The translations under genes and the position numbers were made by a program. Of a DNA stretch of 64,000 nt, positions 33,001-46,138 are shown piece by piece; positions within the stretch are counted from its first letter, which is position 1, and each line of letters starts with the position of its first letter. Origin of the DNA: Dirofilaria immitis (taxonomy: Eukaryota > Nematoda > Chromadorea > Rhabditida > Onchocercidae); assembly GCA_024305405.1 (NCBI GenBank), contig JAKNDB010000088.1:496001-560000 (forward strand), read 5' to 3'. The notes under the pieces are model-generated. The model saw nothing but the letters and a program-made list of their open reading frames with translations. It made no database searches and was not told the origin of the DNA.

Positions 33001-34768
33001 TATTTCTGATTTTGCTTCAGTTGTACACAAATCCACCTGACACATCTATTGTTGGATTAATGCAGAGTGATCATTGTCAGACTGTACCAAATCCAGGTGA
33101 AGCAGTCCGGATTCTAAAGAGTACAGTGACATGTTTGATCCAGGTTGGTGAGACCAGTTCTAATTCGTGACTTTTTCAATTTAAAGAGTGTACCAATATT
33201 TGAAAACTGAGCCTGAATTTGATGTTTATTTTCATTTCAAATTCTTTATATGCAGTAGAAGCGGTAACTTCATTACCTCTCGATTACACATTAAAATGTG
33301 TATGGCCTGGTCTTATTACTATCTTACAAACGGCACATGCGAAGAAACATACCGTAAGTGCTTTTATTAATTACCAACGCATATAATCAATGTATCCTTG
33401 CTAACTTTTACATATGTTCATAATAACTCTTAATTTTTGAATAATTGCTTTTTATTAACAGTTACTCCAGCTTTTTAGCTCTTTTGATTAACTAGAGAAA
33501 TTGAAATTTTTATTTTTCGATTAATTATAATGGCATGTGAGTTTAACTTTTGCCAAGATCTGTGACATATAAAAAAGTCTGAAGGTTGGGTTTCTTCATT
33601 TCCACTACTTTCAGGTTTTATCTTCTATTCGTAGAAAAAATTTTCTAAATGGTTATATTCTTTCTCTTTATAGAATATTTATATTATTTCTCTTTATAGA
33701 ATATTAACTATAGAGAATATTTCACCAAAGATGTTTTAATTCCCATACACATTCTTTATAATTATCAGGATGAATTATGAACTGTAATAATGAATAGTAA
33801 TTATAGATTCATAATTTTTCTGATAATGATGCATCAATTAGGACTTTTATGGAGAAATAAATCAAAATGTTTCTTTTTATAGACCGTGATTCATAAATCT
33901 GTATGTGATGCAGCACTGAAACAAGTACTGCGACGAAAAACTATGTTGTGTTCTACAAAATTTGTTGTAGACTACGAAATTGAATGTGCCGCATGTGGCA
34001 AAAAAATTGCTAACAGGTTTCTTTTTTTAATATTTACTTCTGGATTAAAAAAGATTCTGCAATTTCGACCTTATTTTACAAGCTTGAGATATTGATTTTA
34101 ATTAATCACTAGTTTTCATATCTTTATTTCAATTTTGCAGAATTCTGCCATTCATCATTTAGTCATTCATATTAGCTATTTATAGTATGGGATTAACTTT
34201 CTCGTAATTTTAATAATAATTTCAATCTGTTTGAGCTCCTTCATTTCTTTAACGTCCTTTGCCTATAGTTTTCAGTAGGCTAACTTTTCAAATATTTTAC
34301 TGAAAATCGATGATCTGTCTTATCTCAGAATAGAATACATTTTCGTTATTTGAAGTTAAATATTGTTGACTCTTGTGAAATATTTTGTTTTTCATATATT
34401 GATCCTGTCCTTAAAACTACTCGTTTTTCTTTGTCATATCTTTTCTGATTTTTAGTTCATTAAACATCTTATCATCAATATGCTTTTTGCAACACAAGTG
34501 TTATAATATATATGACATCTCAATCATCTCTTTTTCTCCATTTAGATTCTTATTTTTATGATTTATAGCGAATTCATCTCTTATTATGATTAAGATAATA
34601 TTAACTTTTAATTAGATTTTAATTGAGGTATTTTGTTGCTTAGTCCTTGCTATTATTACTAATTTGTACAATAATTTATTTAATATGATTTGTAATTTTT
34701 TTAGTGCTTTCGCTCGATATCCAAATGGTCGTCTCGAGCATTTCTATTGCTATCAAAGTAAGGAATAA
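27045..34768 (+). CDS. vps-39: VPS39, HOPS tethering complex subunit
   Basis: Exons: 27045-27123, 27344-27412, 27611-27807, 28006-28108, 28195-28295, 28431-28616, 28800-28926, 29338-29457, 29581-29711, 29849-29997, 30082-30228, 30721-30862, 31186-31346, 31880-31978, 32051-32168, 32351-32478, 32627-32775, 33000-33147, 33256-33353, 33883-34016 and 34705-34768; about 880 residues against 886 in human. It starts MFEAYTPTEIATRLEKSVDV. A CNH-type beta-propeller is followed by a clathrin-repeat solenoid (QFELAVQLA, VVDTTLLKCYIQTNESLVAL, LYEERALLLGRLNRHQQALA) and the C-terminal zinc-binding module (CAACGKKI...SAFARYPNGRLEHFYC). VPS39 binds Rab7/Ypt7 and drives late endosome-lysosome fusion. Frame breaks at 28538-28542, near 29651 and near 32372 are each mended by one added base. 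The exon 3 acceptor (aag at 27610), the exon 1 donor (gtcaga) and the exon 7/8 and 9/10 junctions are the least certain. Confidence 0.94.
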
Positions 34769-35640
34769 GGATAAATAAGAGAAGAATTTATTGATTATGT
34801 CCTTAAGTTCGTAAAATGCTTCAATTGTTATGTAGTATTAGTATCATTTCTATAAATGTTAGTGTGAATTATTAATCATCCATTTGATTTGAACGCTTTG
34901 ATTTTTCTGATTCTTGAACTTTATTATGTAACCAACAAAAATCTATTAATTATTGGAAAAGAGGAAGAATAAAACGTTTCAAATAAATAATGTATGTAAA
35001 GAAAGTCTACTTTTTTAATATTTCTTATGCTGAAATTTTAATTTCCTGATTCTAAGCTTCATAATTGTTATTCACTTCAGAAGTCTTTATCAGGTAGTAT
35101 TTATAAATATTCATGAACTGAATATATGAGAAAATGTTCGTATAAAACAAATTAGTCATTTTATATTTTACTTGTTGATATATTTCAAGAAATTCATTTT
35201 ATTAGTTTCCAAGGTAGTATTTTTTATGACTTTTTTTTTTTGAAATAGAAATCCTCTTTCTCTCATTTCAAGAAAAAAAAAAAAAATTTACGAACACGGT
35301 TGATTACCTTGAGAATTATAGATATGATTTGTCGAAGCAAGCAGTGTAAGAAAAAAAAAAAATTTAATCAGAATTTATTCCGCGACAAAAAAAGAAAAGA
35401 TGTTTGTCACGAATGATGAAAAAAAAAAAAAATTCAATGAAGGCAATTTTTGCATGTTTACTGCAAGTACAAATCTTTTATTATCGAAAATCGGACTTAC
35501 GGTTAATTTCTTTCTAATCTTAGAGATATAATTATTCATAATAAAATATGTTTTTAAAATTCATCATAATAATTTAGCTCTTTTTTCCACATCTTTTTTT
35601 CCTACTAAATAATGAATAATGGAATTGAGTAGCGATAATT

Positions 35641-35897
35641 TTAAAATTTCAAAAGAATCATACAGTTATACGAATCATATAATTCAAAAGAATCATACAG
35701 TTATACGAATTATATAATTCAAAAGAATCATACAGTTATACGAATTATATAATTCAAAAGAATCATACAGTTATACGAATCATATAATTCAAAAGAATCA
35801 GAGAGTTGTATGAATCATTAAATTCAAAAGAATCATAGAGTTGTATGAATCATAAAATTCAAAAGAATCATCGAGTTGTATGAATCATAAAATTGAA
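35641..35897. repeat. 35-bp tandem satellite, seven copies
   Basis: caaaagaatcatacagttat starts at 35650, 35685, 35720 and 35755, and variants start at 35790, 35825 and 35860, giving an exact 35-bp period. The last three copies carry agttgtatgaatcat variants, so the array has two sequence blocks. Confidence 0.92.
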
Positions 35898-36052
35898 GTG
35901 CAAAAGATTTTAAAAAATAAAATTTACAATAATTAAATTGGAAATAATTTTCATTTTCATTTTTTTTTGACGAAAACGAAATTAATTTGATTGCCATATA
36001 TTAACATGTCAAATTTCTACGATAAAATTCTAATTTTTTATATCAAATTGCT

Positions 36053-36098
36053 TCATTATTATCACAATTATCATCCGATACGGATGATATTTTTCATA
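36053..36098 (+). repeat. Stray 46-bp copy of bark exon 1
   Basis: The 46 bp here match 43303-43348, inside bark exon 1, with one difference (g for a after tcatc). The shared core includes tacggatgatatttttcata. No neighbouring exon sequence accompanies it. Confidence 0.8.
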
Positions 36099-37530
36099 TA
36101 TGTATAATATATGATAATTCTAAAAAGCTTTTATAAATTGATTCTTTGTTTATTTATCTTAAAGAATTTTTTAATTATTATATAAAATTAGAATTGTATT
36201 ATATTTCATTATCGTTAGCGTATGTTGTTACAAATATTAGCTTTAATATTTCAAAATAATATTTCTATTTGTAAATTTAAATTATAAAAAAGCTAAATTG
36301 ATAAACAATTGATAAGGAAAAATAATCACTATAGCATAATTAGAACATTTATAATTTAAATTATAAAACATTATTGATAAATAAACAATTGGATAATTAG
36401 TATTGAGGAAATAATAAAATAATCACTATAGCATGATTAATTAAAAGTTTTTTGCTTTCTTTTTTTGCATCATCAATCTCGATAAAATCACTATAGCATA
36501 TAATTAATTAGAAGTTTATTCATACTTTTTTTCACCGCTTTTTTTTTGCCATTTTCAATCTCGCTCTTCAAATAATTCTTCCAATCAATCAATTTCATTC
36601 CTTTCTCGATCAATTGTTTCAATCGAAAAATTAATTGACCAATTAACAACATTATAAATAGTATTTTGCTACATTTGTTAATTGCTGAAAATAATTGATT
36701 AATTAATTAGCTATGAAATTTCATCGAAAATTTTTTATCAAAAAAAAAAAAAAGATAATGAATATATTATTTGATAAATACATACATATATATTATTACT
36801 ATATTAAATTTATAAAGTATAGAAAAAACAAAATTTTATTATGAAAGAAATGAATAAATGAATAACCTATATTCGATATATGATAATGCAATCAATTGAT
36901 TTGATACGTGATAGACGATTTCGTATGATAAATAATAGAAGTAGAAATAAGAGAAATGTTAGCAAATACAGTAAAATAGCTATGATAAGAATAAAAGATT
37001 AAAATTTGTTATTACTTCATTTGTTGATATTATCAATTCATTTGGCAACATCATATATGCATATCCATATATAATCGTTTGATATTATTATTATTATTTT
37101 TCCAATTAATATTTTGATTTCTAAAAAAAAAAATAAAGTAAAAATAAAAATTTTTATTTTTGAAATTTATACATAAATAATATAAAATTCCTTTCTTTTC
37201 TTTTCTTTTCTTTTTTTTCTTTTATTTATTTCTTACAAATTTTTATAGAAATTTATAAATTGAAAGAAAAAAATGAAATTTTACAAAATATATTATTTAT
37301 GAATAAATTTCAAAAAAAAAAAAAACAAATTATTAAAAACATAACAATAACAAATAAATAGTAAATTGTAATAAAAGAAATAATTTTTGTTTATTTTATC
37401 TTTTCCTTTTTCTATTTTACAATTTTATACCAAAAATAATATTAATTAAATTTTACAATCTAATCTAATCATTTGTTTATTTTTTCTTAAAGGAAAAAAA
37501 CAAAATTTATAGAAAAAAATTTTGATATAC

Positions 37531-37705
37531 GATTGAAAGAATAATAAAATTGAATTGGAAATCGAATTGATAATTTGAAAAAACCGATGTATGAATGAAA
37601 GAATGGTAGAATTGAATTCGAAATTGAAATGATAATTTAAAAAAATCGATGTATGATTGAAAGAAAAATAGAATTGAATTGGAAATCGAATTGATTATTA
37701 AATTA
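37531..37705. repeat. 62-bp tandem repeat, three copies
   Basis: gattgaaaga-type starts at 37531, 37593 and 37655, each followed by aattgaattggaaatcgaat or a close variant. Its minus-strand frame is a repeat artefact. Confidence 0.85.
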
Positions 37706-38794
37706 TTGATTGCCACGAAAACTACTGAATTGTACTGAAGCAAAAATTATAGGATTGATGATATATATGTAATTAATTCATATGGAAGGAGGAAAATGTA
37801 AACAATGCATATTTAATGATTGATAAAAGCTAAAAGTCTTTTTTTTTTCACTATATTTTAATAATAGAATTCATGCATGGTACTGAATTATGTAATTTAA
37901 TTTTATTTATTTCATTTCCATTACATATATTCTATTATAAATAATTTATATGATTTTCATTATTATCTTTGTTATATCTGTTAATTGAACTACCTTTTAA
38001 CTAATTATTATCTTAATTAATTATGTTATCAATTAATCATATTTATAATTTTATCAATCCATTATATTATATTCGAATTATTGAATTATACAGTAATCAA
38101 TAATTCTACTCGATATACTTTCTTAAATTACCTTTTTTAAAATTAATTTAAAAAAAGCTATAACGAAAAATAAACCTAGAGCAAAACTTGATGTTTACAC
38201 TTTCAAAAAAATTGTTGCAAAAAATAAACAAACTTTTAGAGTGTGAAAAAAATTAATTAATTAATTATATGCAATATTTCTCGCCTCTTTACTTTCCCCA
38301 AAAAAACAATAAATTTGACTTTGCCAAATTAAAAAAAGTTCGAAATTCCATCAAAATTATGACAAAATAAACAAATAAATAAACATTACCAAATTTTTAG
38401 CAATTAATTAGAGATATTCAAATAAATAAATAAACAAAAAAGAAAGATAATATAAAAATAAAACAAAATAAAATACAAAATATTTATATTATTATAAATA
38501 TTTGTTTACTTAAATTAATATATTTGTTATAATAAATTTAATTTTTATTTATATTTATTTACAACAAGAAGAAAAAAGAAATTATATTTTATATTTGAAA
38601 TGAAATATTTCTAATTTGTGAAAAAAATAAAGTAAACAATTTCAACCGAAGTAAACAATTTTAAACGAAGTAAACAATTTTAAATGAAGTAAACATTTTA
38701 ATTGCATGCATTATCGCAATGCTTAATTAATTGCATGCTGCATGCAGTAGCAACATATTTAAATTACATACGTATATTTGGTGATAAATAAAAG

Positions 38795-39007
38795 AATGCT
38801 TTTAAAAATGTTCATTTTAATTTATCATTCAATTTTAAAATATTGAATTGCCAAATGCTCGAGAAAGAATATTCTCGAATTTCAAATTACATATCTATAT
38901 TATTAGATGGTAAATGATGCCTTTAAAAAATGCTAATTTTAATTTGCCATTCAATTTTAAAATATTCAATTGTTAAATGCTCGAGAAAGAATATTCTCGA
39001 ATTTCAA
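38795..39007. repeat. Tandem duplication of about 122 bp
   Basis: Two copies end in the same block atgctcgagaaagaatattc and share attcaattttaaaatatt upstream. Just before them, at 38631-38700, is a short array of a 19- to 20-bp unit containing gaagtaaacaattt. Confidence 0.8.
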
Positions 39008-39674
39008 TTATATTTGCAATTTTTTTTTTTGATTAAAAACTTTTATGCATATGTCAGATTTATTCTCGAATCAATCGTTTTTTTGTTTCTTTAAAAGCAA
39101 AATTAATGATTTATAGTTTCAACATATTTGGATAAATATTTAAATGAATGATTGAATTTTAGAAATTTATAGGAGATAATTGATATGATAAATTTTTATT
39201 TGATATAGGAATTGATAATAAGTATACAGATGAAATGATATTTTTTTATTGAATTATTTTTACTTTGTTATTTAATAACACTTAAATTATTTGTTAAAAA
39301 ATTTGAAATGAATAAATGAAAATTGAAAATTTCATTAAAATTATATTTATTTTAATTTTGTTTCAAAAACATAAATATAATAATAATAATTTGAAAATAA
39401 ATTTAAATGTTTAAAAATTATTTTAGGATAAATTCTCATTAATAATAAATTTATTAATAATAAATTTTCAATTTATAATCTTCCATTCTCATTTAAATTA
39501 TCAATAATGATAATAATTGATAAGACTAGCAGTAAAGTAATAAATAATAAAATGATAAAATATATAAATAAATAAATAAAGTTGAAATAATTTCTAAAAT
39601 TTATTTTATAGAATTTCTTAATCTCAATTCATTTTGTTGTTATTGCTGTTGTTTATTTTTTCCTTTTTCTTCGT

Positions 39675-39740
39675 TCTCATATGATAGTATTTTTTCGTTC
39701 TGATATGATAGTATTTTTTCGTTCTGATATGATAATATAA
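39675..39740. repeat. Three copies of a 24-bp unit
   Basis: gttctgatatgatagtattt and a close variant repeat three times with a period of about 24 bp. Confidence 0.8.
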
Positions 39741-40267
39741 TTTTACAATTTTATTTCATTTTTTCCTAAACAATAATTGATCAAAAAAAAATTGAAAATT
39801 ATTGAATATTTTTGTTTTTCGTTTTCATTTTCTTAAATTATTACTGCTGCTGATAATTTTTCATACTTACATGTTTATCTTATCAATAATTGAATTTCAG
39901 CCGAAATCGTATCAAATGGTGATAATATTGAAATCGATCAATTATTAATTTTATTGATATATATTATCGTTTTCAATCGATTCTTCCTTGCTTTTTAGTG
40001 ATTGGAAAAAAGAAAAGAAAAATTGATAAAGTGATTATGAATTTGATTATGTGATAAATTATGAATTTGATTATTGATACATTGCTATGAAAAATAATGC
40101 GATTGATCGATTGATTTCAATTGATTGATTAAAATGATTTATAAAAGGTAGAATGAAGGATTTAAATGATGTTGCAGGAATGGTTAAGGTGAAGTTTTAT
40201 GTGATATTATTTATACATAACGGAATAAATTAGACTAAATTTTCAAGAGATTCTTTGAGAGAATCTC

Positions 40268-40320
40268 TTGAAAAAGAGAGAGAGAGGAGAGAGAGAGGAG
40301 AGAGGGAGAGAGAGAGAGGA
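40268..40320. repeat. GA microsatellite
   Basis: Nearly uninterrupted agagag/gagagg tract on the plus strand. Confidence 0.85.
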
Positions 40321-40493
40321 TGGGTGACAGAAATATTTATGTTGAATCAAGATAAGAAGGATGAAAGTTTAATTTTCAATTTCAATTAAACGGAAAACAG
40401 GAACCGATAATGAATGGTAACGGAATAGAAAGAGAAAAAAGAAAGAATGAAAATAGGAGGAAGAAAAGAAGGAATTGCCCATCCATTAATAAA

Positions 40494-40663
40494 GATGATG
40501 ATGACGATGACCTTGATGATATTTTCAACCAATGCCATGGAATCTATGCATTGATTCTCATCATCATCATCATCATCATCATCATTATCATCATCATCAT
40601 CATCATTATCGTCAACATCATTATCGTCGTCATCATCATTGCCATCATCATCATCATCTCAAT
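40494..40663. repeat. GAT/ATC trinucleotide microsatellite
   Basis: gatgat units on the left and atcatc units on the right, separated by a short unique piece. A second ATC tract lies at 41958-42003. Confidence 0.85.
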
Positions 40664-42969
40664 TCAACTAAAAATAAAATAAAAGTGTTTACTACAACTT
40701 TTAATCATTAACAGGAATAGGATAGAAGAGGGAAAATATTTCAAAAAGAAAAAAGGGATAATGTAAGAGATTTGATACATTTGTAATAATAACAACTAGC
40801 ATATCAAATTTTTAATTTAACATGACTAATGATATAGCTATTAATAAAAAGAAAGAATAGGAATAAAATTAATGAGAATAAAATAAAAAAATACGCCTAA
40901 AATCTATTAACAAGAATAGAATAGAAATAAAATAGAAGAGGAAAATATTTAACAAAAAAAAAAGAAAAATAAATTGGCATATTTGTAACAATCATTAATT
41001 CATCGGATTAAATTGAATAGAATAAGAATGGAAAAATAATTATATCTATTAGTAGAAATTTTGAATAAATAAATAAATGAAAAAAGTATAAAAGATTTGA
41101 TAGATTTATGATAATCTGGTGAAATGAAATGAAATAGAAAAATGACAATAGGAATAGATAGGCGAAGGTATAGAATAGATGAGAGAAAAAAATTTTCGAA
41201 AAAAAGAAAAGAAGAAAAAGATAAAAAAAAGTGTAATATATTATTATATATAATAGTTTATTTATTTTATTCGATCAAAATTGAACGGTATAGGAATAGG
41301 AAAAGTAAAATTGATTGATCGATTTGAAAGACGATAAATATCAGCAAATAAAATATTAAAGGTAGAAAAAGAATAATGTAAGAAGGAAATGAATGAAGAA
41401 ATAGTATGGAAAGAAATGAGTGTGTTTGTATGCAATGTTAAACCTTTTGAAACGATAGTAAAACTCAACAACCGCCCAAATCGGACCCAATCAAACAAAC
41501 CAAATCAAATCAACCGATCCAATTCAACCAGGAAGAAAGAAGCGACGAAGGACCGTCATCATCTAACGTCCATTATTTGATATACAAGCAATCAATTGGA
41601 TCGTATCATCAACTTTTTTTTTTTTATTTATTTATTTATCGATTTTTTTAATTTTAGAATGTTTATTTTTTCAAATTAATCAATATTTATATTCCTTCAT
41701 TTATATTTCATTTTTATTTTCTCATATACATATATATTGAAATTTTTTTAATCAATCGATTAATAAATAAATAAATAAACAAACAAATCGAGAATGATAG
41801 AATTGCAAGTGAGGAGGAGAAAATGGACAAACAGACGGATGGACAGGTAGATAGACACATATATACCTTTATATATATATATATATACTACATTCATGAT
41901 CTCTGTCTATATTTTTGTAGCTATAAAAGATATCGTAATTATTATGACTAATATTTCTCATCATCATCATCATCATTATCATTATCATCATCATCATCAT
42001 CATCAGCAACAACAATAGTAATGGTAGAATGATGAATCATAAGTGTTAACATTGCTGTTATCAAATTATCATCCAATAGAAATTGATTAAACCATTTCTA
42101 TTATCTGATATAAAAATTTCTAATTATTGCTTAGTCATATATATCATCGTTTTATTAGTAATATGTACAATTAATTTTAAAATGATGAATCATAAATGTT
42201 AACATTGTTTTCATCATAATTATCATCTAATAGGAATTGATTGTCACTTCTATTATCTGATATAAGAGTTTCTGATTAATATTTAGTTAAATGTATTATT
42301 ATGTTATTAGTAGTATTTATGTCAATTTCTAACTGATATTCTAATCATTATTATTTTATTATCATTTTATCAATTAGTTAGTATTTATATTAATTTCTAA
42401 TTAATTATCCTAAATTGATTGATATCATATTAATTATTGTTAGTAATCATAGTAATATTGCTTATTTATTTCCGATTATTCATAACAGAATAGATTTTTG
42501 ACAAATATTATATTGGAATTATAATTCTACATTGATTACTATTATTACTACTATTATATCAATAATCGTTTATTTATTAAATTCTGATTAATATAATGGA
42601 AATCATATTAGTATAGTAATTTTGTATTACCATCATCAAATACTCTATTTTTATAATCAATTACTATTATTATTATTATCATTATTAAATAGTACTAATA
42701 TTATTTATTAATTTCTAGCTAACATTTAATTAAATATATCATATTGATATCGAATTATAATAGTATATAGCTATTTTAAATTATAAATTATTTATCAAAA
42801 ATTTTTGTGATATGATTATATCTATGTTAAATGCAATACTTTTTTTGTCATAATTTTTAAAATCATATACATTAAATCTAATCATTGATTAATGATAATG
42901 ATTTATATGATATGCTGCAGTGATTTGATTAAATCGAAAATTTCGCCTTATCACTAATTTAGTATCTGT

Positions 42970-45900
42970 ATGTTTTTAGTAATGATAAAATATGATTTGA
43001 CATGGATAAAATTGAAACGATACCAATGTTACCATCATTTGTCTTATTGCTATATGATTATACAATTAGCGATCAACGATCAATTATTATTATCACCTAT
43101 CAATATTAGTGATATGATTGTTGAAATATTACTATCTGTATCACGAATATATTATCATTTTTCATCATCTATATTACAATCATTATTTTTTAATATAATA
43201 CTACAAATGATTTTATTACCATATGCTAATGGTAAAGCAAATAATATTTCTATCGCTAATGCTATTAATAATTCTGATAATGCTATTTCTAATATGGATT
43301 CGTCATTATTATCACAATTATCATCCAATACGGATGATATTTTTCATAGACGTGAAACGATCAAAAATATTATTGGAGGTAATAATAACAAATTTTTTCT
43401 TTTTATTTAAATTTAAATTTCTTAAATAAAAAATCGATTGGAAGCAATTTTTCTTTTCTAATATTTTCTTTTATTTTGCTTAGCTTTAAAAAATAATTAT
43501 TTTTTTAAACATTTAATATTTAATATAAATTTTCGTTTTTTCCATACAGTATGAAAAAATGTACTGTAAAAAAATATATACTTTCTTATGGCATATATTT
43601 TCTTACGGTATATACTTTCTTACGGTATATACTTTCTTACGGCATATACTTTCTTACGATATATTTTTGCTTTTTTTTTGAAGGTAAAATTAAAAATAAC
43701 GCGTAAGAATAATCGAAACAATTAGAATTAAAACGCAAAATATGAAAGCTTTTAAATATGCTAAAAGAAAAAAATGAATGCAATGAATCTAGAAATAATT
43801 TTTATCAAAAGGAACTTTATCAAAATAATTCGCTTTTTTTTTTCTTTCATTGCCTGGAAATAAGTAAACTTACAAATTAGAAATTAAAGATGAAAATATT
43901 TCGATTAAATTATTTCTTGAAATAGGATTAGAATTAGGAAAAAAAATTTTAAAAAAAAAAGGAGAAAAATAGAAAAGAACTTTCTTCTATCGAAGTAATT
44001 TTTAAAATAAAATATTTCTATTAAATTATTCTAAAAATAATTGAAAAAAAGTAAAAAAAATTGCAATAAAAATTAGGAAAGTATTTTCGATGAAATTATA
44101 CTAACATATAAGTACAACGGAAGTATTTCCAATAATATTCAAATCGTTCAAAAAGTATATTATCGTTTTTTTCTTTTTTTTTAATTTTTTTCATCATTTT
44201 ATTTGAAAAATTTTAGAAGAATATTATTCAAGTAAATTGTCAAATTTCATAGAATTAATTTTGGACCATTTTTTTCTTCTTAAACTAAAAAGAATTATTA
44301 AAGTTTCAGAATAATTATTTGAAGAAGAAAAAAATTTATACAGCATAAGGAGAAATCGTAAAGTAAAACTTTCATAAATAAACTTATCAATTTAATCGAT
44401 AATTTCAATTTCAATAAATGTTATCAAAAGGAAAATAAAATAACATTTAACAAAAATGGTGCAATTTAAAAATTTAAAAAAATTTTTTACACAAAAAACA
44501 ATTTTTAATTTATTACCTAAGTAATGAATTGATGCATAAATAATTAAAATATTTTTAAGTAATCAATTAATGCTTAGGTAATAAATTAATTAATAATATA
44601 AATTAAAATAATTAATTTGCAATTATAAATAATTTTTTTAATTTATCAAAATTTTAAAGTTGCACTTTTACGCCGAACATTTATTTCTTTCTGCGTAAAA
44701 TTTTTTAATTATTAAAAAAATTTTTCCTATGGAAAAAAATGAAAAAAGAAAATAAACAAATTGTTTATTTACACATTTGCTAACAAATAATTAAAATATT
44801 TGTTTGTTATTTAAACTATTGTTCATATATTTTATTAAGTCCTTTGTTTTTTTTTTCATTTGTTTATTTATTTCTCTTTTTAATTTTAGTTGTTTTTTTT
44901 GTAAATAATAAAGTTTTCATAGATAAATATACGCATATAGCTTATTTACAAGTGTATGTTCAAATAGCTTATTTACAGGTGTATATTCAAATAATATAAC
45001 TTTATATTACCGTAATTCACCTTATCGTATTCAAACTGATTTAACAGTGGAAAGGAAAGCTGTTTTAACGATTGAAACCGGCGTGAAAATTTATTTCGAT
45101 CCTGGTATTGGTATTAAAGTTAAAGGAGCTATTTGGGCTGTGGTTAGTATTATTATTATTTTATCTTATTGTTATTATTATTACTATTATTATTATCATC
45201 ATCATCATTATTATTATTATTATTATTATTATCGATATATGTTCAATATAATAAATTAATTTTAATTTAATAATTCGATATAAATTCATTTTTTCGTTCT
45301 TCCAATAAATTATACCTAACTTTTATTTTAATATTTAATATACATATATATTTTTAATTTAATATATTTTCTATTTTCTATTTAGTTTTTTTTTGTGCTA
45401 AATATATTAAACATAAGAAATGTATATCGAAATTTGAATACATTTAATGCATAATTAAAACTAAATAATACAGTAATTTTAATTTTTTTCTATACTATTC
45501 TATATATATATTTTTTCTATACTATTCTATTTTTTTCTATACTATTATATAATATTTAAGTGAAGTTTTCTATATAATCAAGTATATTTTAATCATATAT
45601 ATAATAATCAATAATAGAATATTTTCAATTAAAATAATTCAAATATATTTTAATTATATATATACGATAATCAATAATAGAATATTTTAAACATGTAAAA
45701 TAAATAACGTGTAAAATATTAAATATATTTTAATTATATATATATATATATATACAGATATATGTGCCAATCAATAATAGAATATTTTCAACTATAATAA
45801 CTCGTATATATTTTAATTATATATATAATATAACGCGTAAAATATTAAATATATTTTAATTATATATATATATATATACAGATATATGTGCCAATCAATA

Positions 45901-46105
45901 ATAGAATATTTTCAACTATAATAACTCGTATATATTTTAATTATATATATAATATAACGCGTAAAATATTAAATATATTTTAATTATATATATATATATA
46001 TATATACAGATATATGTGCTAATCAATAATAGAATATTTTCAACTATAATAACTCGTATATATTTTAATTATATATATAATATAACGCGTAAAATATTAA
46101 ATATA

Positions 46106-46138
<33 letters not shown>

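Larger units (their letters stand above)
34769..42969. other. Gene-free repeat-rich region upstream of bark
   Basis: Eight kilobases without a recognisable gene on either strand. Contents include poly-A runs (35273-35285, 35351-35361), a 35-bp satellite, a 62-bp repeat, a duplication of about 122 bp, GA-rich and ATC-rich microsatellites and a stray 46-bp copy of bark exon 1. Long frames here (such as the poly-Ile frame at 40410-40682) follow the microsatellites. Confidence 0.55.

Noticed and set aside
35641..35897. Regular 35-bp repeats considered as a CRISPR array
   Set aside because: Repeats are contiguous with no unique spacers, in a eukaryotic intron-rich genome; it is a satellite.
40410..40682. 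90-codon plus-strand frame ending in a long poly-Ile run
   Set aside because: It is the translation of the GAT/ATC microsatellite, with no homology or splice context.
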